Program-made: the position numbers and the translations under genes
NCBI GenBank assembly: GCA_963675135.1
Contig: OY776123.1
Coordinates: 3,846,501-3,910,500 of the forward strand
Direction of reading: 5' to 3'
DNA: 64,000 nt
Origin: Galeopsis tetrahit
Lineage: Eukaryota > Streptophyta > Magnoliopsida > Lamiales > Lamiaceae
Shown here: positions 36,401-48,711 of the stretch, one piece after another
Position numbering within the stretch: position 1 is the stretch's first letter
How the letters are laid out: every line of letters starts with the position of its first letter
Notes under the pieces: generated by a model
What the model was told of the DNA's origin: nothing
What the model saw: the letters and a program-made list of their open reading frames with translations, nothing else
Databases searched by the model: none

Positions 36401-39400
36401 GCCTAATGATGAGTCAGAAAAGAGGTGGCGGTTCATGGGCTTCATTTTCCACAGAGGATAAAAATAGGATGGCAATTTAAGATGGAACTGTTGTATGGAA
36501 AAAATATGAGTTTAACACTCATTATGACACATTTATGTTTAGAACCAAATTTGATGCGGCTGGCCTAGCTTAGTGACTTTTTTATCAATCAACCTTAAAT
36601 TAACATGGAAACTGTGTAGCATAGTAAATCTGTGTAAACAAAGTCCCCTAGTAAAAGAGACAGTCCTCACAAATGTGCAGATAATGAAACCAGTTTCAAA
36701 ATAACCTGCACATAGAGCTGAATCAATCTCCGGACAGTCTTAGGGAACCAGCATGGGATCATCTGCAGAATTGACGTATCTCGTACTGAAGAGAAGAAAA
36801 CACCTTCACGCCAATTCAAGTAGTCTAACAAATCAGTGTAGCCTGACACTATATACCAAATGAAACAGTTAGAGGACAAAAAGTGAACAGAAATGAGTGT
36901 TTCAGTCTTAAAATATTTCATATATGAACAGACAAGGAAAAGAGTAAGAAAAGGTTATAAGAACTTACTTTTTGCCTTAAGAGCCAAATTGCTGGAAACA
37001 GAGTCTTGACCAAAACATGCTGCCACAATGGTGTGCCACAATGTAGGGAAGCGATAAAGGGCTGGTCTAAGGTTTTCCAAAGTGCATTGAGTGGAACTAC
37101 ATTGCCTGTTTACACTACCACTACTAAGGCATTCTTGTAGAGGTGCAGGAGCAAACATTAATGTGGCTAAAGCTGCCATCTCCCCTGCTCCTTCTGCTAT
37201 ATCGTCAACAGCTTGAATGATGTCATCTGTCTCCAGAACAGTAAGCTTATTACCTGGAATTAAATTACGGGAAGCAACTGCACGCGCATTAGAAAATGAT
37301 GCATCGTATTCTTTTCCTTTAATCCTCATCAAGAGCAAGCAGTTTGCCCACTCATTATCACCCTGAAAAAATATACCATATTGATAAATAACCTCAAAAT
37401 TGTTGGACTTGCATAAAGTGTGACATTACCCTGTCAGAAATCTCTCACAAAGATTATGAATTAAATTTGCGGAACAACAATCAATTGCATGACTTTGAAG
37501 ACCAAAAAATTATGCAATGTCTACCTTCTACTATGTGTATCCCCTATAACCAGAAGAAAAGAAACTAATGTAGAAACAGCTATACTTACTGCTGCCTCCA
37601 GTAAAAAGGAAAGAGAATCATGGTCAATAGCCAGTTTGTGAAGGTCAAGATAAATGTCCAGAAGGTGCAGCAAGTTATTCTGCGAGCAGAAGCGTATAAC
37701 AACTTTATGCAGAGCTCGAGATATATCTGGATCGATTGATGCATCACCAATAACTAGTAGCGAATCAGATGAACTGTCATTGGCTCCTTCCAGGAATGAA
37801 TCGCCATGTAAATCAATCATAAAGCCTGACTGGGCCAGCAAAGGTACGATATCTGCTGTACTATGCCAGTAATCTGCCAAGAAGATATATTTTTTGGCCA
37901 GCTGCTGTTCCATAAGCCTCCTTAACCACACAGAACACACCCTATTTGCAGAAAACCCGAAAAGTCTGATGCTTGGAACACTCATGCTCACAGTATCCAA
38001 CTCTTCAAGGAAGCTTGTGTAATTTTTATATCCAGGAAGCTCATTGTCATACTCAATGGATGAGGCTGGACGTATGTCATCCAGGCTGATGCTAAGGCTT
38101 CCACTAGATAATGCATATGGAGGAATTATTTCTAGCAGCTTGGAAACTTCTAAACAGTCATTGTGGCATACATAGTACTCAAGTTGTGATTCCCACAATA
38201 CATTAACACCCATAAGAAGAGGTTGGTCCAGAAGTATCTGCACAGGAATAACAACATATAAATTGTATGGAGTTTCTCAAGATCCATAATATAACAACAA
38301 TACTTCGCATTCAATTTAGGTTTCCCGCCTTAAAGGTTTAACCCTAGTTCAATTAACATTCTCAATCACCTACTGGGAATAACTAACAAAATGGTATCAC
38401 CAATTTTTTTAAATGATTAATAACCAGAAAGTATAAGCAGATTAGCATGTCATATTTTTGTTCATTTCTCCTTCAAGATAAATCTTGAGAGGGAAAAGAA
38501 TAAAGACTCCATTTCCACCATTTTTTTCCATTGGTCATGGGGGCGCAGGATAAGCTGTTAAATTTAAGACTCGAAAAACCAGATAAACTTTATTAATAGA
38601 AGGGTGTCCATGCTATGCAATTACTACATACAAGATTTGTTTTCTAGAATTGAGACTATTTCTAAATAGTAGTAATTTATATAAAGATTATTTTCTTTTC
38701 TTTTTTATCTATCTATATATATATATATGTGTGTGTGTGCACACAGGCATACACCGACATGACATGCATACAGCATTGTACAGAATTGAAGTGCAACCAT
38801 AATATCAATGTGGATCTCTCCTAAGATTACAGAAGCAGAATAAATGCTTCATTAAGCAGTTACTGATGACTCACGTCCCCTCAATCTGAAACACTATATA
38901 TACTACTCCAACTACAAAATCAAAATATGCATTAGAGTGTTACTACAAGTATCTGAACACTCGTGATTGATCATAAAAGAAATATGAAAACATAACAAGC
39001 ATAGGATGTAATAAACTAAATAAAGAATGAAACACCAACTGAGGAAAATGTGAAGCTCTACTCAGTTGTGAATTAGCTGCAACACACCAAGCCTAAGCTC
39101 AGGAGGCTTATACGATAGTCCACAGGTAAAGGAAACATACTGCATACATAATAGATGCATACACACTCAGATATATTGGTTTTTCCCCAATATATTACAT
39201 TTAGTTTTTACTATCAGCTGGCATGAAAATGTGCAAACTGTCACATCACGGATTAGGTTGTGTTCCTAGTCTGATTATAATGGGACAAAATTCTGACAAT
39301 GATCAGAGCTCATTGTGCTAATTGAACAATAATCCACAGAAAGCAGAAATTTGGTAAGTGAGACTGCCTCCCACCTGAGAAGGGATTATGGTTTCTATGC

Positions 39401-42400
39401 TCAATGAATACACAAAATTCTACATAATTTCTTAATCATGCCTTGGATTATTACACATCTCCAAACAGATAAAAAAAGCCTCTTTGAGGATCCTATAAAA
39501 CTAAATATAACAATGCCTTATGCCTGAATCTTCAATTTATAAACATGCAAACAAAAAGAGCATATGTAAACCAAGAAGCTCACATTTATCATTCATAACT
39601 GAGTCAAGAAAGACATAATAACGAGAACGTGCGTAGCTACAGGATGATGCTATATAGCGAAACAGACTCGGGTTTATCTGGATAGAGTCAATTAATGATT
39701 GCATTGGCCTAGTTATAGACTTATAGTATTAGTTCTAAGATGCACAATATTTCCCAGAAAACAAGGATATTGACAGAATGTATCAAGAAATTAAAATCAT
39801 CTGACTTACACGGTCGATAGTTCTTTGGTCCCAGGCATCTGACCATGCTGCGGCAGCAGCCCAATAAGCATCATGCCTGCTGTCATCATCCACTTCAGAA
39901 GCGACAGAATGTTCATCAACAGTTGTCCATGAACCCAAAACAACTCCATCTATCTCACCACACATAATTTTAAGATTGTTAAATAGCGGGTGCAATAGGT
40001 GCAAACTTATCTTCCTGGGTGCATCTTCATTAGATGGTCTCTTAAGCTCCTTTTGCCGAGTAGCTAGCGTACTGAAGAAACTGTTGCAAGGATATACCCT
40101 CTGAAAATAACATTTGAGTGTAAGGAATTACCATGTGTTAAAATCTAAGAGCATAAAACAATAAGGCACATATGTTTTGGTAGCATAAAGCCCTGGTGCC
40201 ATTAAAAACATGCAAACCTGCCCTTACCACTAGTCAAGTCGAACAGCAGCATTTTTTTTCAATGAATGTGCCTTGTAGCCTTCATTTTATCAGGCATATC
40301 ATTACAAAATTAAAATTCCCAACCATTCTATGAAGGATGAAGATCTATATACCAATATACATTTGATCAATATGAGATTAAATCAGAATTACAATAACCC
40401 ATTCTGTCACTCAATCATATAAAGAAATGGAAAAATTCCAATTCATTGCATCTCACACGAAAGGTAGACTAGGGAGAGAGGAAAATTTTAAATAGAGATT
40501 TAAAGACCTTTTCTTTTACATTGTAGTTGATTTAAGATCTTGGAAAATATAGACCATAAAACTTTCTTGCGTACCTCTACTAGTGACAACATCTCCAATA
40601 TTTTCAATTCATGTGGCCCAAGGTATCCATATCTTTTCATCTCTTCAGCAACTTGCACCCGCAGAGATCTTCTAATGGTTCCAAATACCAACTGCTTCAA
40701 GGTAGACTCAACATCCTCCCCAAGCTTTTGCAATGTAGTTATACCAAGCCCAGTCTCACCCTATCCATTATAACTCACAAAAAGTTAGAACAAGACTAAT
40801 AGGTTCTATCAACTTAATAAGCAGAATCAACCAACCTTTACAAATAAATCATAAGCAATCGCTCTTCCAGCAATTCGGACATCATTAAAGGTATCATGAG
40901 TTTCAGTTCCAGGTAACAAATTATTCACATGATGAAGATGCAACCTGAGTACTGCCAGAGGAAGACGACCAGAAAGTAATGCATCTTTTACGACAGTTCT
41001 AATGTCCATTTTATCCAACTCCCAACGTGCAATCATATCTTTGGGATTTTCAATGTTAAAAGTTCGTTTTCCAAAAGCGCTTCCTTCAGAAACTAGGACT
41101 GCTTTATTAAAGTTGTGAATATCTGGGGTTTGGGCACCAACTGTATCTGCAGGCACTAAAGCAAGATTTTCTACACTGCTCAATTCTGTTCCAGATGCAG
41201 GAAGAGCCATTTCACGTTGATCTGATATATCCAACAATAAGGCATCATCTGAAACAACTGGGACCTTGGCTTCATCCTCAGCAATGTTCATCTAACACAA
41301 AAGAAAATGTTCCATAAACTGCTGCTTTCCAGAATAATAAACAAAATAAGGAACTTACCAACTGTTGTCCTGGCCTTTTGAATTTGGCATTTAACTCCCC
41401 CTGCAACTTTCGGATAACCACCAAAAGTTGTGCCATTTCCTGAAGGCTTCTTGAAGTTGCCTCCTCATCGTGTTCTTTTTCAGTTAACATAAGATAAGCA
41501 CCTTCATTACCTCTACTATCCCATGGCTTCTCTGCTACTTTCTTGTGATGCACTAGGCCATATTTACGTATGACCCTAGTTGCATAACCAGTGGCTAATG
41601 CTAGAAGCCTGTATCACATTCATTGAAATACCGTAACTTATACATAACCAAGCCATCCAAAAGAAAATCAACTGAAACTTATGTAGGAATATTAAATATG
41701 GTAAGCCATTAAATATGTCAATAATCAAGGTATTGAAATGAATGTTCCAGATCTCAACAAACAAAATTTTCTGACATTTGCTATAGGTTCAGCTTCTTTA
41801 ACAATTTCTCTAAGTAAAGCATGGGACTGTTATCAATTTGGGGCCTGGAAAATAGATAACTATCAATGCGGGCTTAAAAGGTAAAAACATCAATAAAGGG
41901 TCTGAAAGATATAACTTATCAATTAAAGCCCTAGATATTTAAGACTTTGTTTGTCATCTTATATTTTTTTGTTATTTCAAAATAATTATAAAATCATAAT
42001 CAAAAAAATTATGAAATTTCATATGTATGAGAACTAAAAAAATAAATAAAGAATAAATAAATTAAATTAAATAATATAATATAATATAATATAAAATCAT
42101 TATATATTAATATTAAGACTATGAACCATGCCCTTAAATTTATGGGTCTTTAATTGATACTATATTTTATCTTTAAGGTCTTAAATTCATGTTTTAATCT
42201 TCCAGGTCCTGAATTGAAAGTTATTCTATCTTTTGGCCGTAAATTGACAAAAGTCCTAAAATATATGTTCCATCAAACAAGCTCATCACATGGCTCCATG
42301 TATTTGGCGACTATAATATTCAAGGTATTACACTAATAAGGACATTGTGTCAAGATCTCAGATAACGGTAGTGGCTATGTGATGGATTAACAAAAGTTGA

Positions 42401-45400
42401 TGGCTGCACTATGTTGTAATTTGGCATGTGGTAATCATAGATGAGGACAATGCAGTGATCTGGAGAAATGTATGGTGTTATTCTTCACTCAGGTCATTGG
42501 ATCAATCTTGACACCTAAAGGTGAATCGTGGTGAGGCTAATGCGTTCTATACAGCAGTAACTGAAAATGTGTAGTAAGAGAAGCCAATCCCATTTAAGCT
42601 GATCAGTCATTTATAAGAACAATTTCTGAGATGGAAGAATAAAGACATTAGTTACTAACACTTTTAACAGTTAAAACTTTTGACTAGCATATGAGCCACC
42701 ATAAATTGCAAATAAGTTAGTCAATGAAGACCAGATCTAAATGTAATAATTTCTATAACTGATAACATTGACCAGATCTAAATGTAATAATTTCTATAAC
42801 TGATAACTTCTGTGTAATACTCATCGATAGGGCCTCACGTAAGTGCTAAAAGATCTTGTGCACCACAACCGTGATTATGGGCCCGAATCCGTCAGTATGG
42901 AACATTTCTTTTCCAATAGGACTGAAAAATAAGTAATTCAAGTCATTTGCATCTAGATCATGAAAGTTTGGAATCCATTTCCTATATTTCATAAGCTCCA
43001 ATGTGAATTTATAAACCTTATGCAACCAAAAGTACTCAATTTTTTAAAATACAGTGGTTGAGAAACTTGATGTATATCATACCTCGATGCAGCAGAAACC
43101 TCATTATCGCTGCTTACTTTATAGGACATCAAATAAACAGCAGCAAAGAGCAATCTCAAGATGCCTTCCACTGCCAGATTGACCCCCATAAGCATTTCAA
43201 GAGAACTGTTTAACCAATTGAGAAGCGTACTTTTAGATTCTTCATCATGGCAATTCATTCAATATACTAATTATCAGGCAAAACGCAGATGTTAAAGTGT
43301 TATATACACAAAGAATTCATGTACTACGCGATTTCCACAGTAATTTCAGATTCTTCAGTATGTTTCACGCTGGCAGCTCATTAGTGATTAAATTAAGTAG
43401 AAAGCAATAAAACTATGTATGCTTACTTCTCAATTTCCTCAACTTCAAGGTAGTCCAAAGCCAACTGCAACTGCCGGATCCGAGGAATCCTCAATTCCCA
43501 ACCTGAAAGATTTCAGTGGCAGCTGTTATGCATTTCACTTGTCCTATGTCTTTCTTCATTAATGAGCAAAACCTTGAGAGCTTAGCACGTCTACACCCAC
43601 ATATGACACCTACTGCAGTATTACAATTTACGAGAAAGGAAGAGATGCAAAAGGCTTTGGCATGAGTGGTAAAAAATTGGTCAGTTTTCCACAATTAATT
43701 TATTATATTAATATAAATAATAATTCATCTAATGGTTTCATTATCAAGTTGTAACAGATAACTACACTATCACACTGTATCATATGTCAAGGGTCAATCA
43801 GCACTCAACAATTCAATATTACAGCAAGATCATTCAGGTATCACTGGAAAACATGTATTAAAACACGACTTGGATTCAGTATGCATCTAAAAGAAGTGGT
43901 CAATCGAGTTAATCATGAAACTACAGCTGGTTACCCCGGCCCCCAGGTCTCCTTGCCACATAAACCAAATCTGGGAGAAGTTTTCAGGGTTGAGGTTCAA
44001 AATAGAGCACCCATATAATAATAGCTTAAAGAAGTGCACAAGCATTGAAATACCAAAATATACTTTAGCATATTCCATCAAGCCACAATTATATCTTAAA
44101 TTTGTAGCACAAAGATTTCACATAAGTTGAAAATGCAAATTATAACATATATCAGTACAACCTCAAACTAAAATTTTAAAATTGCTATCTTTAAGGATGC
44201 TTTAGAATGCTAATGTGAGAATACAGGGCATCCCAAAAGGATAACTGGGAGCAGCCGTTCACAAATGAGAGTTTTAATTACTTTTGAGGAGATGCTCACC
44301 ATTGACCAAGCATAATTTTTCCGCAACTTCAGGGCCTTCGTACAGAAGCACTCTATCCAGAACCTCCACTTTCCAAGGTGACCAGGGTTTTTTAGTTCCA
44401 TCAACTCCCATTAGATCACTAGTTTTACACTTAATGCTACTAGAAGAATTTGGTAGACTATATCCAATTGCTTCAACAGGAATGAAATTTGACGGAACTG
44501 AGATTGAGGGAAGAACAACTGAGAGACCTTTTTCTGTCACTAAATATAAATAACCATTGAAATTGCAGCCAACAGCTTCATGGGAAGATGCCTCCCAACC
44601 AGGCCTGCTATAATTCATGTCATCATTCACAATGAAATCTAATTGTAGATTGGCATGCTCAACTTGACACCACTTCTTCTCAAAACTGTATCTTTTAATC
44701 AGGCGAGTGACTCCAAAGGGAGAACAACAAATAACATCATCTTCACTGTATCCAGAATGGGGTAGAAAAACTTTTCTCATGAGGCACGACGGAAAATCAG
44801 AAAGCGTAATATTCTTCTCATTCACTGTATGGGTTGCACCAGAAGAGGTGATGATATATATTCCACGGTGACCCCTCGAATCCTTGATATTACTATGTTC
44901 CATTTTCAGATTTTCTTTCGTAGGTAAAATACCAATGGGACAAGAATTTTTACCATGTACAGCTAATCTACTAATGTCGTGAAGTGCTGAAGTATTGAAA
45001 AGTACCCTTTGGTAGCCAACGTCAGCACCCCCTACCCCCCATCCAGTTAAAAGTCCAAGGTCTGAATGGTGCTGATAAGGGATGTCTTCAATTGACAATT
45101 TATCCTCATGTAGATGGTTGTCGGTATGTATAACATCGATTACACCAGATTCATCCATCACACCCAACAGTGAGGAATGAGGAAACACCAAGAGCCTTTT
45201 AAACCTCCTTTTACTAACATCATGACTATCATTTTTTACGCCATGATATCTTAGAGAATAGCCAGGTCCATTATTACTTGTGACATTAAAAGAGGCCATA
45301 TATGCACCAGTCATGGCACCATACAATGAGATTGAACCAGATGTACTTAGACATATAAGAAATCTATGAGAAAAGGTAAAATCTATCCACTCAAATGGGC

Positions 45401-46612
45401 CAGTATCTAGATTTTCATCAAGCTTTGCTGAATATACCCACTGTAGTCCCCAGCTCATTAATCTGGCCACTGAAACCATAACTCTACTGTATGTTCCATC
45501 ATCTACATAGCTGGTATTAACAGATGTTGGATTAATATTGACTAAAGTAAATCCAACTAACTGATACGAATTGTCAGAAAACACCTTGACGCACTTATAC
45601 AAACTGCTCGTAACACCACTACTAGAGTTAGACGCAGTATCATCCTCAAGTTTCATGACAGATGAACTAAGATTTGGACCAGGTTTATTAATACTAGAAC
45701 CCAAAACCGGCATGTCAGAATTCACTTGATCACGTGATGCGGTACTACCATGAGAATGGAAATCCAAGAATGGTGAATCATGATCAAGTATCTTGAATGA
45801 AATAACTGCTTTGTTGGGAAGTAATGATCTCACTGGAAACCTAGTATATGCATCATTACCTGATGTTAGTCTTTCAACTTTAGTCAAGAAACTGCGCATC
45901 CATATTTTTTTACTAGCTGACTGATGGTCCTCAGTTGTCGACGGCCCCCAATCTACCCATGTCCCTTGTTCTACACATGCTTGCTCAGGTTTTAATACTT
46001 CACTAGATTCATCAAATTGAGAAAAGGCATGTACAACTACCCCGTGTTTTCCGGACACAAAAAGTAGCTCTTGAAATGGTGCCCTATCATGCTGATCACA
46101 TGTATTCCCACATAGACCCCAAGCCACTGACTCTACATCTGATATAAAGGCATTTGTAGATTCTGGGAGACTGATTCCTGATGTATGGTCTATACCACTA
46201 ACAAACTCTACAGATTCAGAAGAGATAGAAACATTTTCCCTTGAACCAGAGATACTGGGCACGCTTGATTCATGAGGACTAACAAATGTTTCATCAGAAG
46301 TAATTTCAGGATCCTTATCACTTACACATTGACCTGCCAAAATAAAAACCGTAAGCAAATAAATGCAATTCTTTGAAACATAAGAAGTTATGCCCTCAAT
46401 ACAAATGATAACTACAATTTTTGGAAGTTACCTTTAACTAAAGGAAGCAGTAATGCCTCAGAATCATTAGAAAGTAACAACAATGACTTCCTTGTCGGAG
46501 AAATAAAACCCTCTCTAAAATTGGAAGGATTATACGGAAATTCAGAGGGACCCCACTTCCGCAACTGCAGGACTGGATGGCTATCCTCAATGGGACAGGA
46601 ATCAAAGTCCAT
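24489..46612 (-). CDS. SPG11-like: Spatacsin (SPG11-type) protein, 25 coding exons, 3,144 aa
   Basis: Exons in transcript order: 46432-46612, 44300-46333, 43427-43502, 43083-43205, 41359-41608, 40836-41291, 40575-40760, 39810-40100, 37590-38237, 36969-37362, 36706-36842, 35219-35389, 34759-34971, 33051-33605, 32890-32949, 32463-32785, 31845-32268, 30627-31094, 30158-30274, 29654-29775, 28885-29560, 27531-27785, 26801-26983, 26301-26642, 24489-25238. All introns are GT-AG and phase is kept throughout (9,435 nt). The length and the N-terminus (LQLRKWGPSEF) match the plant family of Arabidopsis At4g39420 (about 3,180 aa, from memory). The last four exons carry the conserved spatacsin C-terminal domain (WEGDFTCLARLITGVGNF, FHALNFILGILIENGQLDLL). 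Most of the rest looks like helical-repeat sequence. Animal spatacsin works with spastizin and AP-5 in late endosome/lysosome reformation; the plant role is little known. Introns carry several transposons; the coding exons appear intact. Exon 3-4 and exon 16-17 joins rest on family similarity. Confidence 0.94.
25479..25725. mobile_element. Stowaway MITE in intron 24 of spatacsin
   Basis: Bordered by TA; left end CTCTCTCCAATTCAAAATAT, right end inverted CTCCCTCCTATTTCTAATAT. Length 247 bp, no ORF. Confidence 0.75.
28118..28240 (+). mobile_element. Solo LTR of a TRIM-like element (123 bp)
   Basis: Begins TGTTATGATATCCCACATTG and ends CTTATATTACTAACA (TG...CA). A perfect 5-bp target duplication GAATC (28113-28117, 28241-28245) flanks it. 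It contains a TATA-like GGGTATATAAG. The small LTR with no internal part suggests recombination between the LTRs of a miniature retrotransposon. A second copy lies inverted at 29905-30028. Confidence 0.85.
28522..28735. mobile_element. Stowaway MITE in intron 21
   Basis: TA-flanked (28520-28521, 28736-28737); ends CTCCCTCCATCCGGTGAAAG and inverted CTCCCTCCATCCTAGTGAAA. Both ends share CTACCCA words; the centre has a (GA)n tract. 214 bp. Confidence 0.85.
29905..30028 (-). mobile_element. Solo LTR of the same TRIM-like family, inverted (124 bp)
   Basis: On the minus strand it reads TGTTATGATATCCCACATCG to CTTATATGCCTAACA. It is flanked by a perfect 5-bp duplication (TTCTA on the plus strand at 29900-29904 and 30029-30033). 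It sits in intron 19 of spatacsin and forms, with the 28118-28240 copy, an inverted pair about 1.7 kb apart within one transcript. Confidence 0.87.
41829..42250. mobile_element. Inverted-repeat element in intron 4 of spatacsin
   Basis: Left part (TATCAATTTGGGGCCTGG, ATCAATAAAGGGTCTG) is mirrored in the right part (reverse complement GTCAATTTACGGCC, TATCAATTAAAGACCC). About 420 bp. It shares the CCTGAAAGAT and ATCAATT word pattern with the element at 28003-28831. Ends are approximate; no ORF. Confidence 0.45.
42729..42807. repeat. 41-bp tandem duplication in intron 4
   Basis: GACCAGATCTAAATGTAATA and the next bases occur at 42729 and again at 42770, identical over 38 bases. This suggests a recent duplication. 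Confidence 0.9.
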
Positions 46613-47090
46613 TTAGGCCCCTGCATATAAGGAAATATCCAATAGGAATTCACTAAAACTGTCCATAGAAAGCCAAAGAATAAATATAAGATTCTTAACA
46701 CGTATTTATTGAGTTACAAAAAGTGAGACTCTTAACGCAAAGTTACAGAACCTCCTTACCCAGAAGTGAAGTTAAATGAACATTAAATCCGCAACAGTGA
46801 AGTTAGCAACATAAGTTCAATTCCCAGCTCAAATGTTCAAAAATTAAGAGAGCATAACAGAGCTCAGAAAAACAAATCATTCATTTAACTCGTGTACAGC
46901 AATATACAATACAACAGAGATGTAAACAATATAAATCACAGCGAACCAATACTTCAACTACATCTCGCCCTAATTTTCAACATCCAACGCAAGTTCAAGC
47001 AACAATTGTGGTATGTAGAACATAAAACAGATGAAAACAAATGCATGTGCGTATATATACATATAAAACAGTAGAACCGATGGACTGAAC

Positions 47091-47160
47091 CTGATACGAC
47101 AACGTTCTAGATGATCGGTTTCATCAATTGAAATGCAAGCGCTCTTCTCTTCCACTCTCA
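47091..47160 (-). other. Possible 5' UTR exon of the spatacsin gene
   Basis: Upstream of the coding start an acceptor TATATGCAG lies 8 bases before the ATG (46612), suggesting an intron in the leader. A matching donor ATCAG/GTTCAGTCC would end a leader exon at 47091. The upstream exon limit is a guess. No cDNA evidence. Confidence 0.35.
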
Positions 47161-47413
47161 GCTAGATTGGAACAAGGAAAAATGGAAATTGGGAAAATTG
47201 GGGAGCACGATGGCTTCGATTTATTTTATTGGTTGTTTAATCAGTTTATCTATTGCATTATTTGTATTTACTTGAAATCGAGTTTTCAAAATAGGCTTAT
47301 TTTGTTTGGATGCCCAAAACCTCTGACGTTTTTTTTTTTTTATATGACGTATAATTCATTTCATTTCACATGGTTTAACGCTATTTCTTCCCTTTATCAC
47401 CTATGTGTGTGAA

Positions 47414-47444
<31 letters not shown>

Positions 47445-47752
47445 GGATTATGTGTGTGAATTCATTATTTATTGTACATACCTAATTTTTTATTTATATC
47501 ACATACAAAATATAAAATTATTATAACTATTATACACACCTAAATTTAGATAATAATACCCTCAAATTACATAGGTATCATTAGTGTAAATACTTTCTCC
47601 ATCATGTTAAATTTTACTCTAACCTATTTTTTTTTTATAAAATACGGAGTATATATTTATTCTATTTAAATAGTTAATTTTTTAGTATTTTTTTTACTTT
47701 ATTAACAGATTGAGTATCTACCAACAATATTATTTATTAATTATTTCACATA
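47161..47752. other. Upstream region of spatacsin
   Basis: AT-rich with a T run at about 47418-47443 and another near 47330. No TATA box could be assigned with confidence and no gene is seen. Confidence 0.4.
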
Positions 47753-47951
47753 CTCCCTCCGTCCCAAGATTTTTTACACACTTTGACCTGCACGGAAATT
47801 AAGAAAATGGAATAAAGTGATGTGTAAAGTAAAATAAAGGAAGGGTATTATTGGTAATTCATTATTTAAGTTGTTTCCTTTTTTGGAGTGTGTAAAAAAT
47901 GTTGGAACGCCCATTAAGGAAAGTGTGTAAAAAATCTTGGGACGGAGGGAG
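47753..47951. mobile_element. Stowaway MITE (199 bp) upstream of spatacsin
   Basis: TA-flanked (47751-47752, 47952-47953). Ends CTCCCTCCGTCCCAAGATTT are identical and inverted (GGGACGGAGGGAG at the right). The interior matches the copy at 17123-17394. Confidence 0.9.
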
Positions 47952-48128
47952 TATATTTTTGTATAAGTAATTTTTTAAAAAAATGTATAAAAAGAATTTT
48001 ACACATTCAAGATAACATTGTTATCCCCAAAACCATTAATTAAACCATGATATGATAGACCACCGGGTGCGAATGAAAACAATTCTCCATCTTAATATTG
48101 TATGAAATTTGTTTTCGATTTAAGTAGG

Positions 48129-48527
48129 TAGGGGTAGACATGCACAATCATCGAAAACCGTCGATTACGGTTTGTCGAAAATCGGAATTGAAACCGAACT
48201 AGCAAATCGCCGGTTACAATTTTCGAACCATCGATTTCGAGTTTTTTTTTCTCCGTTTTTGCTCGTTTTTTATTAGTTTTAACTCCTTTAGAAAATACAT
48301 TACTAAAATTTAATAAAAATTATACTAACTTAAATTTATATATAGAAAATAGAAGAATTGTGTATTAAAAATAAAACGGTCAAACCACGGTTTGCGGTTT
48401 GTCAAAATTCAAAACCGAAATGGAACCGCAATTTTTCGGTTACGGTTTATTTTTTAACCGTAATCGGTGATTTAGCAAACCGACCGATTTGACAGTTCGG
48501 AGGTTACGGATTGAGCATGTCTAGATA
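48129..48527. mobile_element. hAT-like MITE rich in ACCG words
   Basis: The ends TAGGGGTAGACATGCACAAT and, inverted, TATCTAGACATGCTCAATCC form an imperfect inverted repeat. The interior is built from AAACCG/CGGTTT words. An 8-bp target duplication is not clear. The Copia element inserted 12 bp beyond its right end. Confidence 0.45.
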
Positions 48528-48544
48528 GGGGTGTGATTTAAAGG

Positions 48545-48711
48545 TGACAGAATGATAATAATCACCGTGTAATTTACGGTGTATGATATTCTCATTAATA
48601 TAGGTGAATTACAACTTGTTGTACAAGAAAAGAATCTATATACAAGGAAAGAACTTGTTGTACAAGAAAGGAACCTAATCAATTTATTCATCAATCAAAT
48701 CTTCTCTATTA
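48545..48711 (-). repeat. 3' LTR of the Copia element
   Basis: 167 bp; differs from the 5' LTR by one base (48670, G against A on the plus strand). The gag-pol frame ends inside it. Confidence 0.95.

Noticed and set aside
42154..42336. CRISPR-like or other spaced repeats in introns
   Set aside because: Repeats are inverted arms of a transposon and simple duplications; a plant nuclear locus has no CRISPR array.
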